64,000 nucleotides of DNA from Amycolatopsis orientalis DSM 40040 = KCTC 9412 (GTDB lineage: Bacteria > Actinomycetota > Actinomycetes > Mycobacteriales > Pseudonocardiaceae), in assembly GCF_000478275.1 (NCBI RefSeq), contig NZ_ASJB01000083.1, forward strand, positions 682,001 to 746,000. The letters are read 5' to 3'. The notes under the pieces are model-generated. The model had not been told where the DNA came from, searched no databases, and saw nothing but the letters and a program-made list of their open reading frames with translations. Shown one piece after another: positions 1-8,396 of the stretch (its first letter is position 1; every line of letters starts with the position of its first letter). A program made the position numbers and the translations under genes.

Positions 1-152
1 AGCGGCTCCACAGCGAATTCGGCGTACCCGAGGATCACGACCCGATCGGCGTCGTGGCACTCGGCCACGGTGACGAATCCGGCCCGTCGCCTGGCTCGTC
101 GGCGACCAAGATCGCTCGCCGCGACTTCGACGACGTCATCCGTTTCGGTCAT
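1..152 (-). CDS. N-terminal part of an unknown protein (cut by window edge)
   Basis: An open frame starts at an ATG at 152 and runs off the left edge without a stop (about 50 residues seen, beginning MTETDDVVEV and ending GYAEFAVEP). It overlaps the last 17 bases of the PucR-like gene, the tight packing seen elsewhere on this strand, which suggests it is the fourth gene of that unit. I recognise no family from this fragment. The overlap and the open frame are the only support; it could be chance in such GC-rich DNA. Confidence 0.4.
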   Translation of the reverse strand, partial: MTETDDVVEVAASDLGRRRARRRAGFVTVAECHDADRVVILGYAEFAVEP

Positions 153-1971
153 TGGTGAGGCGGTGCAGCCTGAGCGCGAGCTGGAGTTCCAGCGCGCGCT
201 CGGGCGCCTGCCATTCCTCGCCCAGCAGCGACGCGATGCGGTCCAGCCGCTGCACGACGGTGTTGACGTGCACGTGAAGGAGATCCTTGGCGCGCGTCAG
301 GTTTCCGCCACAGGCGAAGTACGCGCGGAGTGTGCCGATCAGATCCGTGCCCCGGCGTTCGTCGTAGTCGAGCACCGGGCCGATCGTCGCGGTCACGTAC
401 GCGCCGAGATCGGCGTGTTCGGCCAGCAACAGCCCGACGAAGCCGAGGTCGGCCATGCTCGCACCCTCGCCCGCCCGGCCCAGTGCCAGCAGCGACGCGA
501 CACATCGGGCTGCTTCGGCGTGCGCCTCGGCCAGCGCCCGCGGTGAGGCAGCCGGGCCCGCCGCGCCGACCGTCACCGCGCAGTCCATTGTGGACGCTAG
601 TTCCGCCGCTGCCGAACGGGCCAGCGCGCCGGGATCCTCGCCCCGGACCAGCAGGACGACCTCGTCGGCGTGGACACCGACCAGATCGGCGTGCCGGGCG
701 GCGGCCATGGCCAGCCTTCGCCGGGAGACAGCGTCGGAATGCGCGATCAGCACCGCGTGCGGTGTCGACAAATCGACCCCGAGACGACGTGCTCGCGCCA
801 GCAAAGCGGCCGGATTGCGGCCGGGCGCGGTGAGCAGATCCGACAGCAGCTCCCCGCGCACCTCGTCCTCGGCCCGCGCCACGGAGCGGCGTTGCATCAG
901 CAGTACCGCGGTGACCACGCCGGCCCGCTCGAACAGGCGGCGGTCCGCCTCGCCGAGTGACGGCCCGCCGCTCAGCACCAGGCTGCCGAGGAATTCCTGT
1001 CCCGCTTGGACGGCGCACAGCCAACCGTCCTCAGTGGACACGGCGCGCCCGCTCGCCCTGGACGCCGACACCGCCGTCCGCGAAAGGCTCGAGTCCCCGC
1101 CGGTCCTGGCCAGGACGACACCCTCGGCGTCGTAAACGGCGATGGCACCATCGAGCACGTCCGCGACCGCGGCGGCGACCTCGGCCAGGTCGCCGCCGCG
1201 CAGCACGAGATCCATCAGCCGGTCGTGCGCGTCTTCGGCGCGGCGCATCGCGTCGTTGTGCGCGCTGATCGTCGCGTTGGCGGCGTTCAGCTCGGCGACC
1301 GCGCGGCGCGTCTCGTCGAGCAGATGCGCGTTGTCCAGCGCGATCGCCGCGTGGTCGGCCAGCGAGGACAGTAGCGCGACTTCTTCCGGACTGAACTCCC
1401 GCGTGCTCCGGTCCGAGGCGAACAGGACGCCGATGACCTTGCTGCCGATCGCCAGCGGCACCCCGAGGATCGCCGTCAGGCCCTCGTCGCGCACGCCGGT
1501 GTCGATCGAGGACGTATGGCGGAACCGCTTGTCGTTGAAGTAATCCGCCGTCGCGTACGGCCGCGCGGTCTGCGCGACCAGCCCGCCGAGCCCCTCGCCC
1601 ATGCCCAGCACGATGTCCTGGAACAGCGCGGAAACCGAGCCGTCGGTCACCCGGACGTAGGTGTTCCCCTCGGTCTCGTCGTTGAGGCTGAGATACGAGA
1701 CGTCCACGCCGAGGAGCGCCCGCGCCCGCCGCACGATCGACCGGAGGACGGCGTCCGGATCGTCCAGTCTGGCGAGGTCGCTCGCCGTGTCGAACAGCGC
1801 CGCCAGCTCCGCCTCGCGCCGCCGGTGCTCGGCGACGGTGTCGCGGATCCGCAGCGCCAGCTCGGTGGCCTTCGGATCGACCGGGACCCGCGCCAGCTGC
1901 TCGCTGCCCGCCCCGGAGGCGAGCAGTTCGAGCAGCCGGCGCAACTCTGCGGAACTGTCCACAACGGTCAT
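136..1971 (-). CDS. PucR/CdaR-type transcriptional regulator with GAF domain
   Basis: Predicted 611-residue cytoplasmic regulator. The N-terminal half holds a GAF-like domain (about residues 62-215, with the stretch LGVPLAIGSKVIGVLFASDR), followed by a short helical linker and a PucR middle region. The C-terminal 60 residues form the PucR-type helix-turn-helix (LRAYFACGGNLTRAKDLLHV), typical of regulators of catabolic operons. Its ATG lies inside the stop of the upstream transporter gene (ATGA, 4-base overlap), so the two are translationally coupled. The context (3-hydroxybutyrate dehydrogenase, metabolite transporter) suggests it controls uptake and use of a short hydroxy or keto acid; the ligand is inferred, not seen. 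Confidence 0.85.
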   Translation of the reverse strand: MTVVDSSAELRRLLELLASGAGSEQLARVPVDPKATELALRIRDTVAEHRRREAELAALFDTASDLARLDDPDAVLRSIVRRARALLGVDVSYLSLNDETEGNTYVRVTDGSVSALFQDIVLGMGEGLGGLVAQTARPYATADYFNDKRFRHTSSIDTGVRDEGLTAILGVPLAIGSKVIGVLFASDRSTREFSPEEVALLSSLADHAAIALDNAHLLDETRRAVAELNAANATISAHNDAMRRAEDAHDRLMDLVLRGGDLAEVAAAVADVLDGAIAVYDAEGVVLARTGGDSSLSRTAVSASRASGRAVSTEDGWLCAVQAGQEFLGSLVLSGGPSLGEADRRLFERAGVVTAVLLMQRRSVARAEDEVRGELLSDLLTAPGRNPAALLARARRLGVDLSTPHAVLIAHSDAVSRRRLAMAAARHADLVGVHADEVVLLVRGEDPGALARSAAAELASTMDCAVTVGAAGPAASPRALAEAHAEAARCVASLLALGRAGEGASMADLGFVGLLLAEHADLGAYVTATIGPVLDYDERRGTDLIGTLRAYFACGGNLTRAKDLLHVHVNTVVQRLDRIASLLGEEWQAPERALELQLALRLHRLTNDRNG

Positions 1972-3302
1972 GCTGACACGTGAGCGGGCTCCGTGAGAAC
2001 TTCGGAATGGAGGGACTCACCCTTGGTCTCCCGGGCGGCGAGGAGGGCGATGACGGTCAGCGCGCACATCGCGACGACGTAGAGCGAGACCGGGATCGTG
2101 CTCCCGAACTCCTTGAACAGGGCGACCGCGATGAGCGGCGCCACCGCGCCCGCCGCGATCGACGACAGCTGCCCGCCGACCGAGAGACCCGTGTAGCGGA
2201 CCCTCGTCGGGAACTGTTCGGAGAAGAACGCGGCCTGCGGGCCGTACATCGCCCCGTGCAGCACCAGCCCCACGGTCGCCGCGAGAATGATGACACCGGA
2301 GTTCTTCGTGTCGAGCATCGCGAAGAACGCGAAACTCCACACCGCCATGCCGATCGCGCCGAACAGATAGACCGGGCGTCGTCCGATCCGGTCGGAAAGC
2401 TTGCCCCACAAGGGGATCGTCACGAAATGCACGGCCGAGCCGATGAGCACCGCGTTGAGTCCCGCCGATTTCGGCAGGCTCAGCCCGGTGGTGACGTAGA
2501 CCAGGATGAACGCGGTGATCACGTAGTACGAAACGTTCTCCGCCATCCGCGAGCCGATGGTGATCAGCACCGCGCGCCAGCTCTTCCGGAACACCTCGAC
2601 GACCGGTGCGTGCGTGGTCGTGTTGTTCTTCTGCGCGGCCAGGCTCTGTTGTAAAAGCAAAAAGGCCGGGGATTCGCTGATTGCGAGCCGGATCCACAGC
2701 CCGATCACCACGAGGACCCCGGAAAGCAGGAACGGGATCCGCCAGCCCCAGCTGAGGAAGGCCTCGTCCGACTGCGTCGCGGCGAGCACCGCGAGGACCG
2801 CCGTCGCGAGCAGGTTCCCGCCCGGGGCACCGCATTGCGGCCACGACGCCCAGAAGCCGCGTCGCTTGTCGTCGCCGTGTTCGGAGACGATCAGGACGGC
2901 GCCGCCCCATTCCCCGCCGAGTGCGAAGCCCTGCACCAGCCGCAGCAGCGTCAGCAGGATCGGCGCCAGGACACCGACGGAGGCGTACGTCGGGAGGATG
3001 CCCATCGCGCAGGTCGAACCGCCCATCAGCAGCAGGCTCAGCACCAGCAGTTTCTTGCGGCCCACCCGGTCGCCGAAGTGCCCGAACACCAGCCCGCCGA
3101 CCGGCCTGGCGAGGAAGCCGACGGCGTAGGTGAGGAACGCGAGCAGCGTGCCGGTCAGCGGATCGTTGGTGGGGAAGAACAATTTGCCGAACACCAGCGC
3201 CGCGGCGGAGGTGTAGAGGAAGAAGTCGTACCACTCGATCGTCGTGCCGATCAGGCTGGCGCTGACGACCTTCGCGATCGAGCCGCGGTTCTGCGTGGTC
3301 AC
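1968..3302 (-). CDS. MFS transporter, metabolite:H+ symporter (MHS) type
   Basis: 444-residue, 12-segment membrane protein. The N-terminus (SLIGTTIEWYDFFLYTSAAA) and the loop motif GDRVGRKK are hallmarks of the MHS branch of the major facilitator superfamily, which imports carboxylates, betaines or shikimate with protons. The GTG at 3302 is chosen because AGAAAGGA sits 8 bases upstream and the topology then starts just before the first helix; a longer open frame upstream overlaps the dehydrogenase and looks artefactual. It lies 23 bases after the dehydrogenase and overlaps the regulator by 4 bases, so one transcript is likely. The substrate is probably a hydroxy/keto acid by context only. Confidence 0.85.
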   Translation of the reverse strand: MTTQNRGSIAKVVSASLIGTTIEWYDFFLYTSAAALVFGKLFFPTNDPLTGTLLAFLTYAVGFLARPVGGLVFGHFGDRVGRKKLLVLSLLLMGGSTCAMGILPTYASVGVLAPILLTLLRLVQGFALGGEWGGAVLIVSEHGDDKRRGFWASWPQCGAPGGNLLATAVLAVLAATQSDEAFLSWGWRIPFLLSGVLVVIGLWIRLAISESPAFLLLQQSLAAQKNNTTTHAPVVEVFRKSWRAVLITIGSRMAENVSYYVITAFILVYVTTGLSLPKSAGLNAVLIGSAVHFVTIPLWGKLSDRIGRRPVYLFGAIGMAVWSFAFFAMLDTKNSGVIILAATVGLVLHGAMYGPQAAFFSEQFPTRVRYTGLSVGGQLSSIAAGAVAPLIAVALFKEFGSTIPVSLYVVAMCALTVIALLAARETKGESLHSEVLTEPAHVSA

Positions 3303-3325
3303 CGAAGGCGTCCTTTCTTGGGGGT

Positions 3326-4084
3326 TCACGCGGCGGTCCAGCCGCCGTCGAGGGGGATCGAGGTACCGGTGACATGGGCGGCGTGGTCGCCGGACAGCCA
3401 GAGCACGCACGCGGCGACGTCGGCGGGTTCGATCAGCCGCTTGATCGCCGAACGCCGCAGGAGGACCTGTTCGATGACGGCGTCGCGTTCGAGGCCGTGC
3501 TCCTCGGCCTGCGCCTCCAGCTGGCCGGTCACCAGCGGCGTCCTGACGTAGCCGGGGCAGACGCAATTGCTGGTCACGCCGTGTTCCGCGCCTTCGAGCG
3601 CGGTGACCTTGGAGAGGCCTTCGAGGGCGTGCTTCGCGGTGACGTACGCGGATTTGAACGGGCTCGCGCGGAGCCCGTGGACGCTCGACATGTTGACGAC
3701 GCGCCCCCAGCCGCGGTCGTACATGGCGGGCAGCACGCGTCGGATGAGCAGGAACGGCGCGGTGACCATGAGCGACTGGAGCCGGATGAACGTCTCCGGC
3801 GGGAACTCGTCGATCGGCGCTATGTGCTGGAAACCGGCGTTGTTGACGAGGATGTCGACCTCGGCCGGGAGGGTCTCGATGGCTTGGGCGTCGGTGAGGT
3901 CGATGACGTGCGCGATGCCGTTGACGCCGGCCGCGGCCTTCTCGACGGCGTCGTCGATGTCGACGAGGTGGACCTTGGCCCCGGCTTCGGCGAGCGACTC
4001 GGCGCAGGCCAGGCCGATACCGCTCGCCGCACCCGTGACCAGCGCGGACTTCCCGGCCAGATCGCTGTGATACGCACCACTCAT
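3326..4084 (-). CDS. bdhA: 3-hydroxybutyrate dehydrogenase (SDR family)
   Basis: 252-residue classical short-chain dehydrogenase that would oxidise (R)-3-hydroxybutyrate to acetoacetate with NAD+. Visible are the Rossmann motif TGAASGIG (residues 17-24), NNAG near 86, the catalytic Ser in NMSSVHG and the YVTAK Tyr/Lys pair. The strings VHGLRASPFKSAYVTAKHA and CPGYVRTPLV are typical of bacterial D-beta-hydroxybutyrate dehydrogenases. A TAACGT hexamer lies 8 bases before the ATG, so the mRNA may be leaderless. First gene of the unit with the MHS transporter and PucR-type regulator. Another small hydroxyacid dehydrogenase is possible but less likely. Confidence 0.85.
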   Translation of the reverse strand: MSGAYHSDLAGKSALVTGAASGIGLACAESLAEAGAKVHLVDIDDAVEKAAAGVNGIAHVIDLTDAQAIETLPAEVDILVNNAGFQHIAPIDEFPPETFIRLQSLMVTAPFLLIRRVLPAMYDRGWGRVVNMSSVHGLRASPFKSAYVTAKHALEGLSKVTALEGAEHGVTSNCVCPGYVRTPLVTGQLEAQAEEHGLERDAVIEQVLLRRSAIKRLIEPADVAACVLWLSGDHAAHVTGTSIPLDGGWTAA

Positions 4085-4174
4085 GCCCGACGACGTTAGG
4101 TCGCTCCCGGCACTTAAACCATGTGGCTACGCGCTACACCTGCTCAAGATCCTGTGTGTGCCCGTCACACCCAT

Positions 4175-4236
4175 GCATTTCGTCCTCTGGATGCGGTGGT
4201 TGCGCGTGCAAGTACCGCATCCAGAGGACGAAATGC
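4175..4236. repeat. Family D intergenic palindrome, copy 1
   Basis: Perfect 23-base arms (4175-4197 and 4214-4236; left arm begins GCATTTCGTCCTCTGG) around a loop that itself contains TTGC-GCGT-GCAA. Near-identical arms recur at 27973-28036, a decayed copy at 22863-22915 and a half copy at 54915-54945. It sits upstream of the dehydrogenase start and just after the Fic-like gene's stop, so it could act as terminator for the latter. Confidence 0.85.
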
Positions 4237-4239
4237 GGG

Positions 4240-4971
4240 CTAACCGGCGGCGTCCGAGATGGACTTCGCCTCGCGAGCGCCGGCCTCGAACGCTTCGCAT
4301 GAGAAGAGCAGCCAGGACCGGACACCCTCCGAAGTCCCTTCGGCGAAGGCCGAAGCGGCTTCGAGGTACTTCGGCACCCGGCGGAAGTACGCGACCTCCG
4401 GCACCGTCAGCGCCTTCGGGTCCAGCCCCGTCGCCACCGCCGAAAGCCGGGCGGCCGCCCGTGCGACGACGCCGTCCGCCGAGCCGAAAGGCTTGAGTGC
4501 CAACAGTTCTCCATGCACGACGGCGGTCAGCACCGGTCCCGGTACCGACGTCGCGCCGGTGACGAGTTGCGCCAGCATCTCCAGCCGCGGCCCGACGTCG
4601 CCGGACGACCGCGGCCGCCCCAGCGCGTCGAGGTCCGACACCAGATCCGACGCCGCGAGGACATGCAGCCGCGCCAACGCCTGCAGCGGCGCCCGCCGCC
4701 AGGTCGGGAGCATGCCCTCCAGCGCTTCCGCGACCCGCAACGCACCGGCCAGCACCGGATCGGTCACCTCACCGGACTCCGGCAGTTCGGGTGCGGCGCC
4801 TTCGATGCCGGCCGACGCCCGCGCCGACCGCACGGACGCTTCGGCGGCCGTCGCGGCCCCGCCGCGCAGGTTGGCGGGCAGCCGGTGCACGGCGAACACC
4901 GCGTCCTGAGCCGATTTCGCGGCCGCCGCGACCCCTTCGAGGTCGAGCAGCGGCTTCAGCGGATCCGTCAT
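4240..4971 (-). CDS. Degenerate Fic-domain protein
   Basis: 243-residue cytoplasmic protein. Residues 160-171 (KPFGSADGVVAR) align with the Fic catalytic motif HPFxxGNGRxxR, but the catalytic His is Lys, Asn is Asp and the Arg is Val, so AMP transfer is not expected. The N-terminal segment SAGIEG (53-58) matches the Fic inhibitory motif (S/T)xxxE(G/N), which supports true Fic descent. Its ATG overlaps the stop of the phosphoribosyltransferase gene by 4 bases (ATGA), so the two products are probably made together. Function unknown; a binding or regulatory role for the partner enzyme is an inference. Confidence 0.65.
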   Translation of the reverse strand: MTDPLKPLLDLEGVAAAAKSAQDAVFAVHRLPANLRGGAATAAEASVRSARASAGIEGAAPELPESGEVTDPVLAGALRVAEALEGMLPTWRRAPLQALARLHVLAASDLVSDLDALGRPRSSGDVGPRLEMLAQLVTGATSVPGPVLTAVVHGELLALKPFGSADGVVARAAARLSAVATGLDPKALTVPEVAYFRRVPKYLEAASAFAEGTSEGVRSWLLFSCEAFEAGAREAKSISDAAG

Positions 4972-5465
4972 GCGTCCAGCACCTGCCCGGCGCGCCGCAC
5001 CACGGGCGCCTGCACCGACCACGGGAAGTTGATCCACCGATCCGTGTGCTTCCAGACGTACTCGCATTTGACCTCGGAACGCGGCTTCTCGTAGACGACC
5101 GCGCAGCGCACCTCGGCGACGTGGTCGGCGCAGAAGTCGCGGACCAGCTTGAGGGTCGCGCCGGTGTCCGCGACGTCGTCGGCGACGAGCACCTTCTTCT
5201 TCGTCAGGTCGACGACGTTCGGCACCGGCGGCAGCATCACCGGCAGGTCGAGACGCTGATCGACACCGGTGTAGAACTCGACGTTCATCACGTGCAGGTT
5301 CTTGACGTCCAGCGCGTAGCCGAGCGCACCGGCGACGAACAACCCGCCGCGCGCGATCGACAGGATCAGGTCCGGTTCGAAGCCGTCGTCGGCCACGGCC
5401 TGCGCCAGATCCCTGCTGGCCGACCCGAACAACTCCCAGGTGAGCTCTTCCCGCTCTTCGGCCAT
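4968..5465 (-). CDS. Purine-type phosphoribosyltransferase
   Basis: 165-residue type I phosphoribosyltransferase. The PRPP-binding loop VLVADDVADTGATL (about residues 97-110) and the early SIARGGL loop are both intact. These enzymes join a nucleobase to PRPP; the short length and the segment around KHTDRWINFPW near the C-terminus resemble xanthine/hypoxanthine phosphoribosyltransferases of actinobacteria and archaea. It is the upstream partner of the degenerate Fic gene, with a 4-base overlap. Base specificity cannot be fixed from sequence alone. Confidence 0.8.
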   Translation of the reverse strand: MAEEREELTWELFGSASRDLAQAVADDGFEPDLILSIARGGLFVAGALGYALDVKNLHVMNVEFYTGVDQRLDLPVMLPPVPNVVDLTKKKVLVADDVADTGATLKLVRDFCADHVAEVRCAVVYEKPRSEVKCEYVWKHTDRWINFPWSVQAPVVRRAGQVLDA

Positions 5466-5579
5466 GCCGCCTCGCCTTCTCGATCGTTCCCGCGAGCATA
5501 GGCAACGCCCCAGTGGCCTTCTCGAATGCTTCGAAACTGGCTATCCAGCAAGGCCATTACCGGCCGTAACGTCAAGATC

Positions 5580-6158
5580 GTGACCGACTGGACCGCGCAT
5601 GCGACTTTGACCGGCGAACGCGTCCGCCTCGAACCCCTCACCCGCGACCACGCGAAGGGCCTCTTCGAAGCCGGATCCGACCCGGCGATCTGGACCTGGC
5701 TCAGCCTCCGGCGACCGGAGGACCTCTCCGCCGCCGAAGCGATGGTCGACGACGTCCTCGCCGACACCGACCGCCGCGCCTGGGCGCAGATCGACGCGCA
5801 CACCGGCGAGGTCGCCGGCACGACGTCGTTCTACGCGATCAACGCGCGCCACCGGATCCTGTCCATCGGCCACACCTGGATCGGTACCGCCTGGCAGCGC
5901 TCCGGGCTCAACCGGGAGTCGAAACTCCTGTTGCTGCGCCACGCTTTCGACGACCTCGGCGCGAACCGCGTCGCGTGGGAGACCGACATCCGCAACCTGA
6001 AGTCGCAGCGCGCCATCGAACGTCTCGGCGCGCAACGGGAAGGGGTGCTGCGCGCGCATCGCGTCCGGCCCGACGGAACCGTGCGCGACACCGTCCTCTA
6101 CTCCCTCACCGGACCAGAATGGCCGGCGGTCCGTACCGCCTTGTCCTCAAGCGTGTGA
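5580..6158 (+). CDS. GNAT-family N-acetyltransferase (RimJ/RimL-like)
   Basis: 192-residue acetyltransferase. It opens with LTGERVRLEPLTRDHA, the usual start of RimJ/RimL-type GNAT proteins, and carries the later block RHAFDDLGANRVAWETDIRN followed by SQRAIERLGAQREG, the acetyl-CoA binding and C-terminal core. GTG at 5580 is chosen over an in-frame ATG at 5526 because TAACGT lies exactly 7 bases upstream, a leaderless promoter arrangement repeated through this window, and because homologues begin near this point. Substrate unknown: protein N-terminus or a small amine. Confidence 0.8.
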   Translation: MTDWTAHATLTGERVRLEPLTRDHAKGLFEAGSDPAIWTWLSLRRPEDLSAAEAMVDDVLADTDRRAWAQIDAHTGEVAGTTSFYAINARHRILSIGHTWIGTAWQRSGLNRESKLLLLRHAFDDLGANRVAWETDIRNLKSQRAIERLGAQREGVLRAHRVRPDGTVRDTVLYSLTGPEWPAVRTALSSSV

Positions 6159-6222
6159 ATGCCGTGCGCAACCGCGATGCAACCTTTTACTTCGCGTCGT
6201 AACGTCGATAGCGTGCCAACGG

Positions 6223-6236
6223 GCGTGAAGACACGC
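6223..6236 (+). promoter_or_regulatory. Small inverted repeat in the acs leader
   Basis: GCGTG-AAGA-CACGC lies about 10 bases before the Shine-Dalgarno AGGAGG of acs. It could be a small RNA hairpin limiting ribosome access or a repressor half-site pair. A TAACGT hexamer at 6200-6205 is a possible -10 for this promoter. No direct evidence of function. Confidence 0.3.
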
Positions 6237-6258
6237 GAATCACAGGAGGCATCGCACC

Positions 6259-8229
6259 ATGACCGAGCAGTCGCCGGCGCTGGACAATTTGCTCACGGAG
6301 AGCAGGACCTTCCCCCCGAGTGAGACCTTCAGCGCGCAAGCGAATGCCACCGCCGACTTCTACGCCGAAGCCGACGCCGACCGGGAAGCGTTCTGGGCCA
6401 AGCAGGCGGAACGCCTCCACTGGGAAACGAAGTGGTCACAGGTACTGGACTGGACCAATGCGCCGGTCGCGAAGTGGTTCGTGGGCGGCAAGCTGAACGT
6501 CGCCTACAACTGCGTCGACCGCCACGTCGCGGACGGCCACGGTGAGCAGGTCGCGATCCACTGGGTCGGCGAGCCCGGTGACAGCCGGGACATCACCTAC
6601 GCGCAGCTGAAGGACGAGGTTTCCAAGGCCGCGAACGCTTTCGAGTCCCTCGGGCTCACGGCGGGCGACCGGGTCGCCATCCAGATGCCGATGGTGCCCG
6701 AGGCGATCGTCGCGATGCTCGCGTGCGCCCGCATCGGCGCCATGCACAGTGTCGTCTTCGGTGGTTTTTCCCCCACAGCGCTGCGTTCCCGTGTGGATGA
6801 CGCGGCCGCGAAGGTCGTCATCACCACCGACGGCCAGTACCGCCGCGGCAAGGCCGCCCCGATGAAGGTGAACGTCGACGAAGCACTCGAAGGCGCCGAA
6901 TCGGTCGAGAAGGTCATCGTCGTCCGCCGCACCGGCGACGAGGTGCCCATCACCGACGGCCGCGACGTGTGGTGGCACGACCTCGTCGACGGCCAGTCGG
7001 CGGAGCACGCGCCGCAGGCGTTCGACTCGGAGCACCCGCTCTTCATCCTCTACACCTCCGGCACCACCGGGAAGCCGAAGGGCATCCTGCACACCTCCGG
7101 CGGTTACCTGACCCAGGCGGCGTACACGCACCACAACGTCTTCGACCACAAGGCGGGCGAAGACGTCTACTGGTGCACCGCCGACATCGGCTGGATCACC
7201 GGCCACAGCTACATCGTGTACGGGCCGCTGGCGAACCGGGCGACGCAGGTCGTCTACGAAGGCACGCCGAACACCCCGCACGAGGGCCGCCACTGGGAGA
7301 TCGTGCAGCAGCACAAGGTCTCCATCTACTACACCGCGCCCACGCTGATCCGCACGTTCATGAAGTGGGGCAACGAGATCCCGGAGAAGTACGACCTCTC
7401 CTCGCTCCGCGTGCTGGGCAGTGTCGGCGAGCCGATCAACCCCGAGGCGTGGATGTGGTACCGCGAGCACGTCGGCGCGAACTCCGCGCCGATCGTCGAC
7501 ACGTGGTGGCAGACCGAGACCGGCGGGATCATGATCTCGCCGCTGCCGGGCGTCACCTCCACGAAGCCGGGTTCGGCGCAGAAGGCGCTGCCGGGCATCT
7601 CGGCGAAGGTCGTCGACGACCAGGGCGTCGAGGTCGGCAAGGGTGGCGGCGGCTACCTGGTGCTCGACAAGCCGTGGCCGGGGATGCTGCGCGGCATCTG
7701 GGGCGACGAGCAGCGTTTCCGCGAGACGTACTGGTCGCGCTTCGCCGACCAGGGCTACTACTTCGCCGGTGACGGCGCGAAGTACGACGCCGATGGCGAC
7801 GTCTGGCTGCTGGGCCGCGTCGACGACGTGATGAACGTGTCCGGTCACCGCATCTCGACCACCGAGGTCGAGTCCGCGCTGGTCTCGCATCCGACGGTCG
7901 CCGAGGCCGCCGTCGTCGGCGCGACCGACCCGACCACCGGACAGGGCATCGTCGCGTTCGTCATCCTGCGCGGCAACGCCGTGGACGGCGGCGAGCAGGC
8001 CGTTCAGGAGCTGCGCAACCACGTCGCCAAGGAGATCGGGCCGATCGCGAAGCCGCGGCAGATCCTGGTCGTGCAGGAACTGCCGAAGACGCGGTCCGGC
8101 AAGATCATGCGCCGCCTGCTGCGCGACGTCGCCGAGAACCGCCAGGTCGGCGACGTGACCACGCTGGCCGACTCGTCGGTGATGGACCTGATCTCTTCGG
8201 GCCTGAAGACCGGCAAGTCCGAGGAGTAA
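6259..8229 (+). CDS. acs: Acetyl-CoA synthetase (AMP-forming)
   Basis: 656 residues, full family length. Converts acetate, ATP and CoA to acetyl-CoA through acetyl-AMP in the cytoplasm. The adenylate-forming signature TSGTTGKPKG lies at about 266-275, the WWQTETGG motif near 416, and the C-terminal domain ends in PKTRSGKIMRR with Lys615, the residue acetylated by Pat-type enzymes to switch the enzyme off in many bacteria. AGGAGG stands 7 bases before the ATG. Position matches acs (Rv3667) at the head of the conserved mycobacterial block, although here several genes intervene before the holin-like gene. Confidence 0.95.
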   Translation: MTEQSPALDNLLTESRTFPPSETFSAQANATADFYAEADADREAFWAKQAERLHWETKWSQVLDWTNAPVAKWFVGGKLNVAYNCVDRHVADGHGEQVAIHWVGEPGDSRDITYAQLKDEVSKAANAFESLGLTAGDRVAIQMPMVPEAIVAMLACARIGAMHSVVFGGFSPTALRSRVDDAAAKVVITTDGQYRRGKAAPMKVNVDEALEGAESVEKVIVVRRTGDEVPITDGRDVWWHDLVDGQSAEHAPQAFDSEHPLFILYTSGTTGKPKGILHTSGGYLTQAAYTHHNVFDHKAGEDVYWCTADIGWITGHSYIVYGPLANRATQVVYEGTPNTPHEGRHWEIVQQHKVSIYYTAPTLIRTFMKWGNEIPEKYDLSSLRVLGSVGEPINPEAWMWYREHVGANSAPIVDTWWQTETGGIMISPLPGVTSTKPGSAQKALPGISAKVVDDQGVEVGKGGGGYLVLDKPWPGMLRGIWGDEQRFRETYWSRFADQGYYFAGDGAKYDADGDVWLLGRVDDVMNVSGHRISTTEVESALVSHPTVAEAAVVGATDPTTGQGIVAFVILRGNAVDGGEQAVQELRNHVAKEIGPIAKPRQILVVQELPKTRSGKIMRRLLRDVAENRQVGDVTTLADSSVMDLISSGLKTGKSEE

Positions 8230-8242
8230 CCCTCCCCTCGCG

Positions 8243-8297
8243 CGCCATGAAAGGTCCTTTCCTTGCAAATTTTGCGAGGAAAGAACCTTTCCTGGCG
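8243..8297. repeat. Family B intergenic palindrome, copy 1
   Basis: Arms 8249-8269 and 8271-8291 (beginning GAAAGGTCCTTTCC, centre TTGCAAATTTTGC) pair with two mismatches, and the outer bases CGCCA/TGGCG extend the stem. The central TTGCAAATTT core is shared with copies at 25899-25955 and 41090-41142. It follows the acs stop and may serve as its terminator. Confidence 0.8.
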
Positions 8298-8345
8298 TCC
8301 GACACGCCTAGCACACCCCGCCGCGCACCACTCGAACGCCTGTTC

Positions 8346-8376
8346 TATGATGTGCCGGGTACCACCCCATACCCGG
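8346..8376 (+). promoter_or_regulatory. Promoter -10 and leader hairpin
   Basis: TATGAT (8346-8351) is a textbook -10 hexamer, one of the best in the window. It is followed directly by CCGGGTA-CCACCCCA-TACCCGG (8355-8376), a 7-base-pair stem in the leader or overlapping the start of transcription of the alanine-rich gene at 8397. The hairpin may be an operator or mRNA structure; I cannot tell which. Confidence 0.5.
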
Positions 8377-8396
8377 GCAAGGAGACGACACCGACG

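Noticed and set aside
149..1024. Arg/Pro-rich frame within the PucR-like gene
   Set aside because: Wrong-frame translation of a gene with clear GAF and HTH motifs.
1968..3566. Long N-terminal extension of the first MHS transporter
   Set aside because: The extension overlaps the dehydrogenase gene and lacks hydrophobic pattern; the GTG at 3302 has a proper ribosome site.
6436..8268. Long minus-strand open frame (610 codons) opposite acs
   Set aside because: It is the antisense shadow of a confidently identified gene; its protein is rich in Arg/Asp/Val runs and matches no family.
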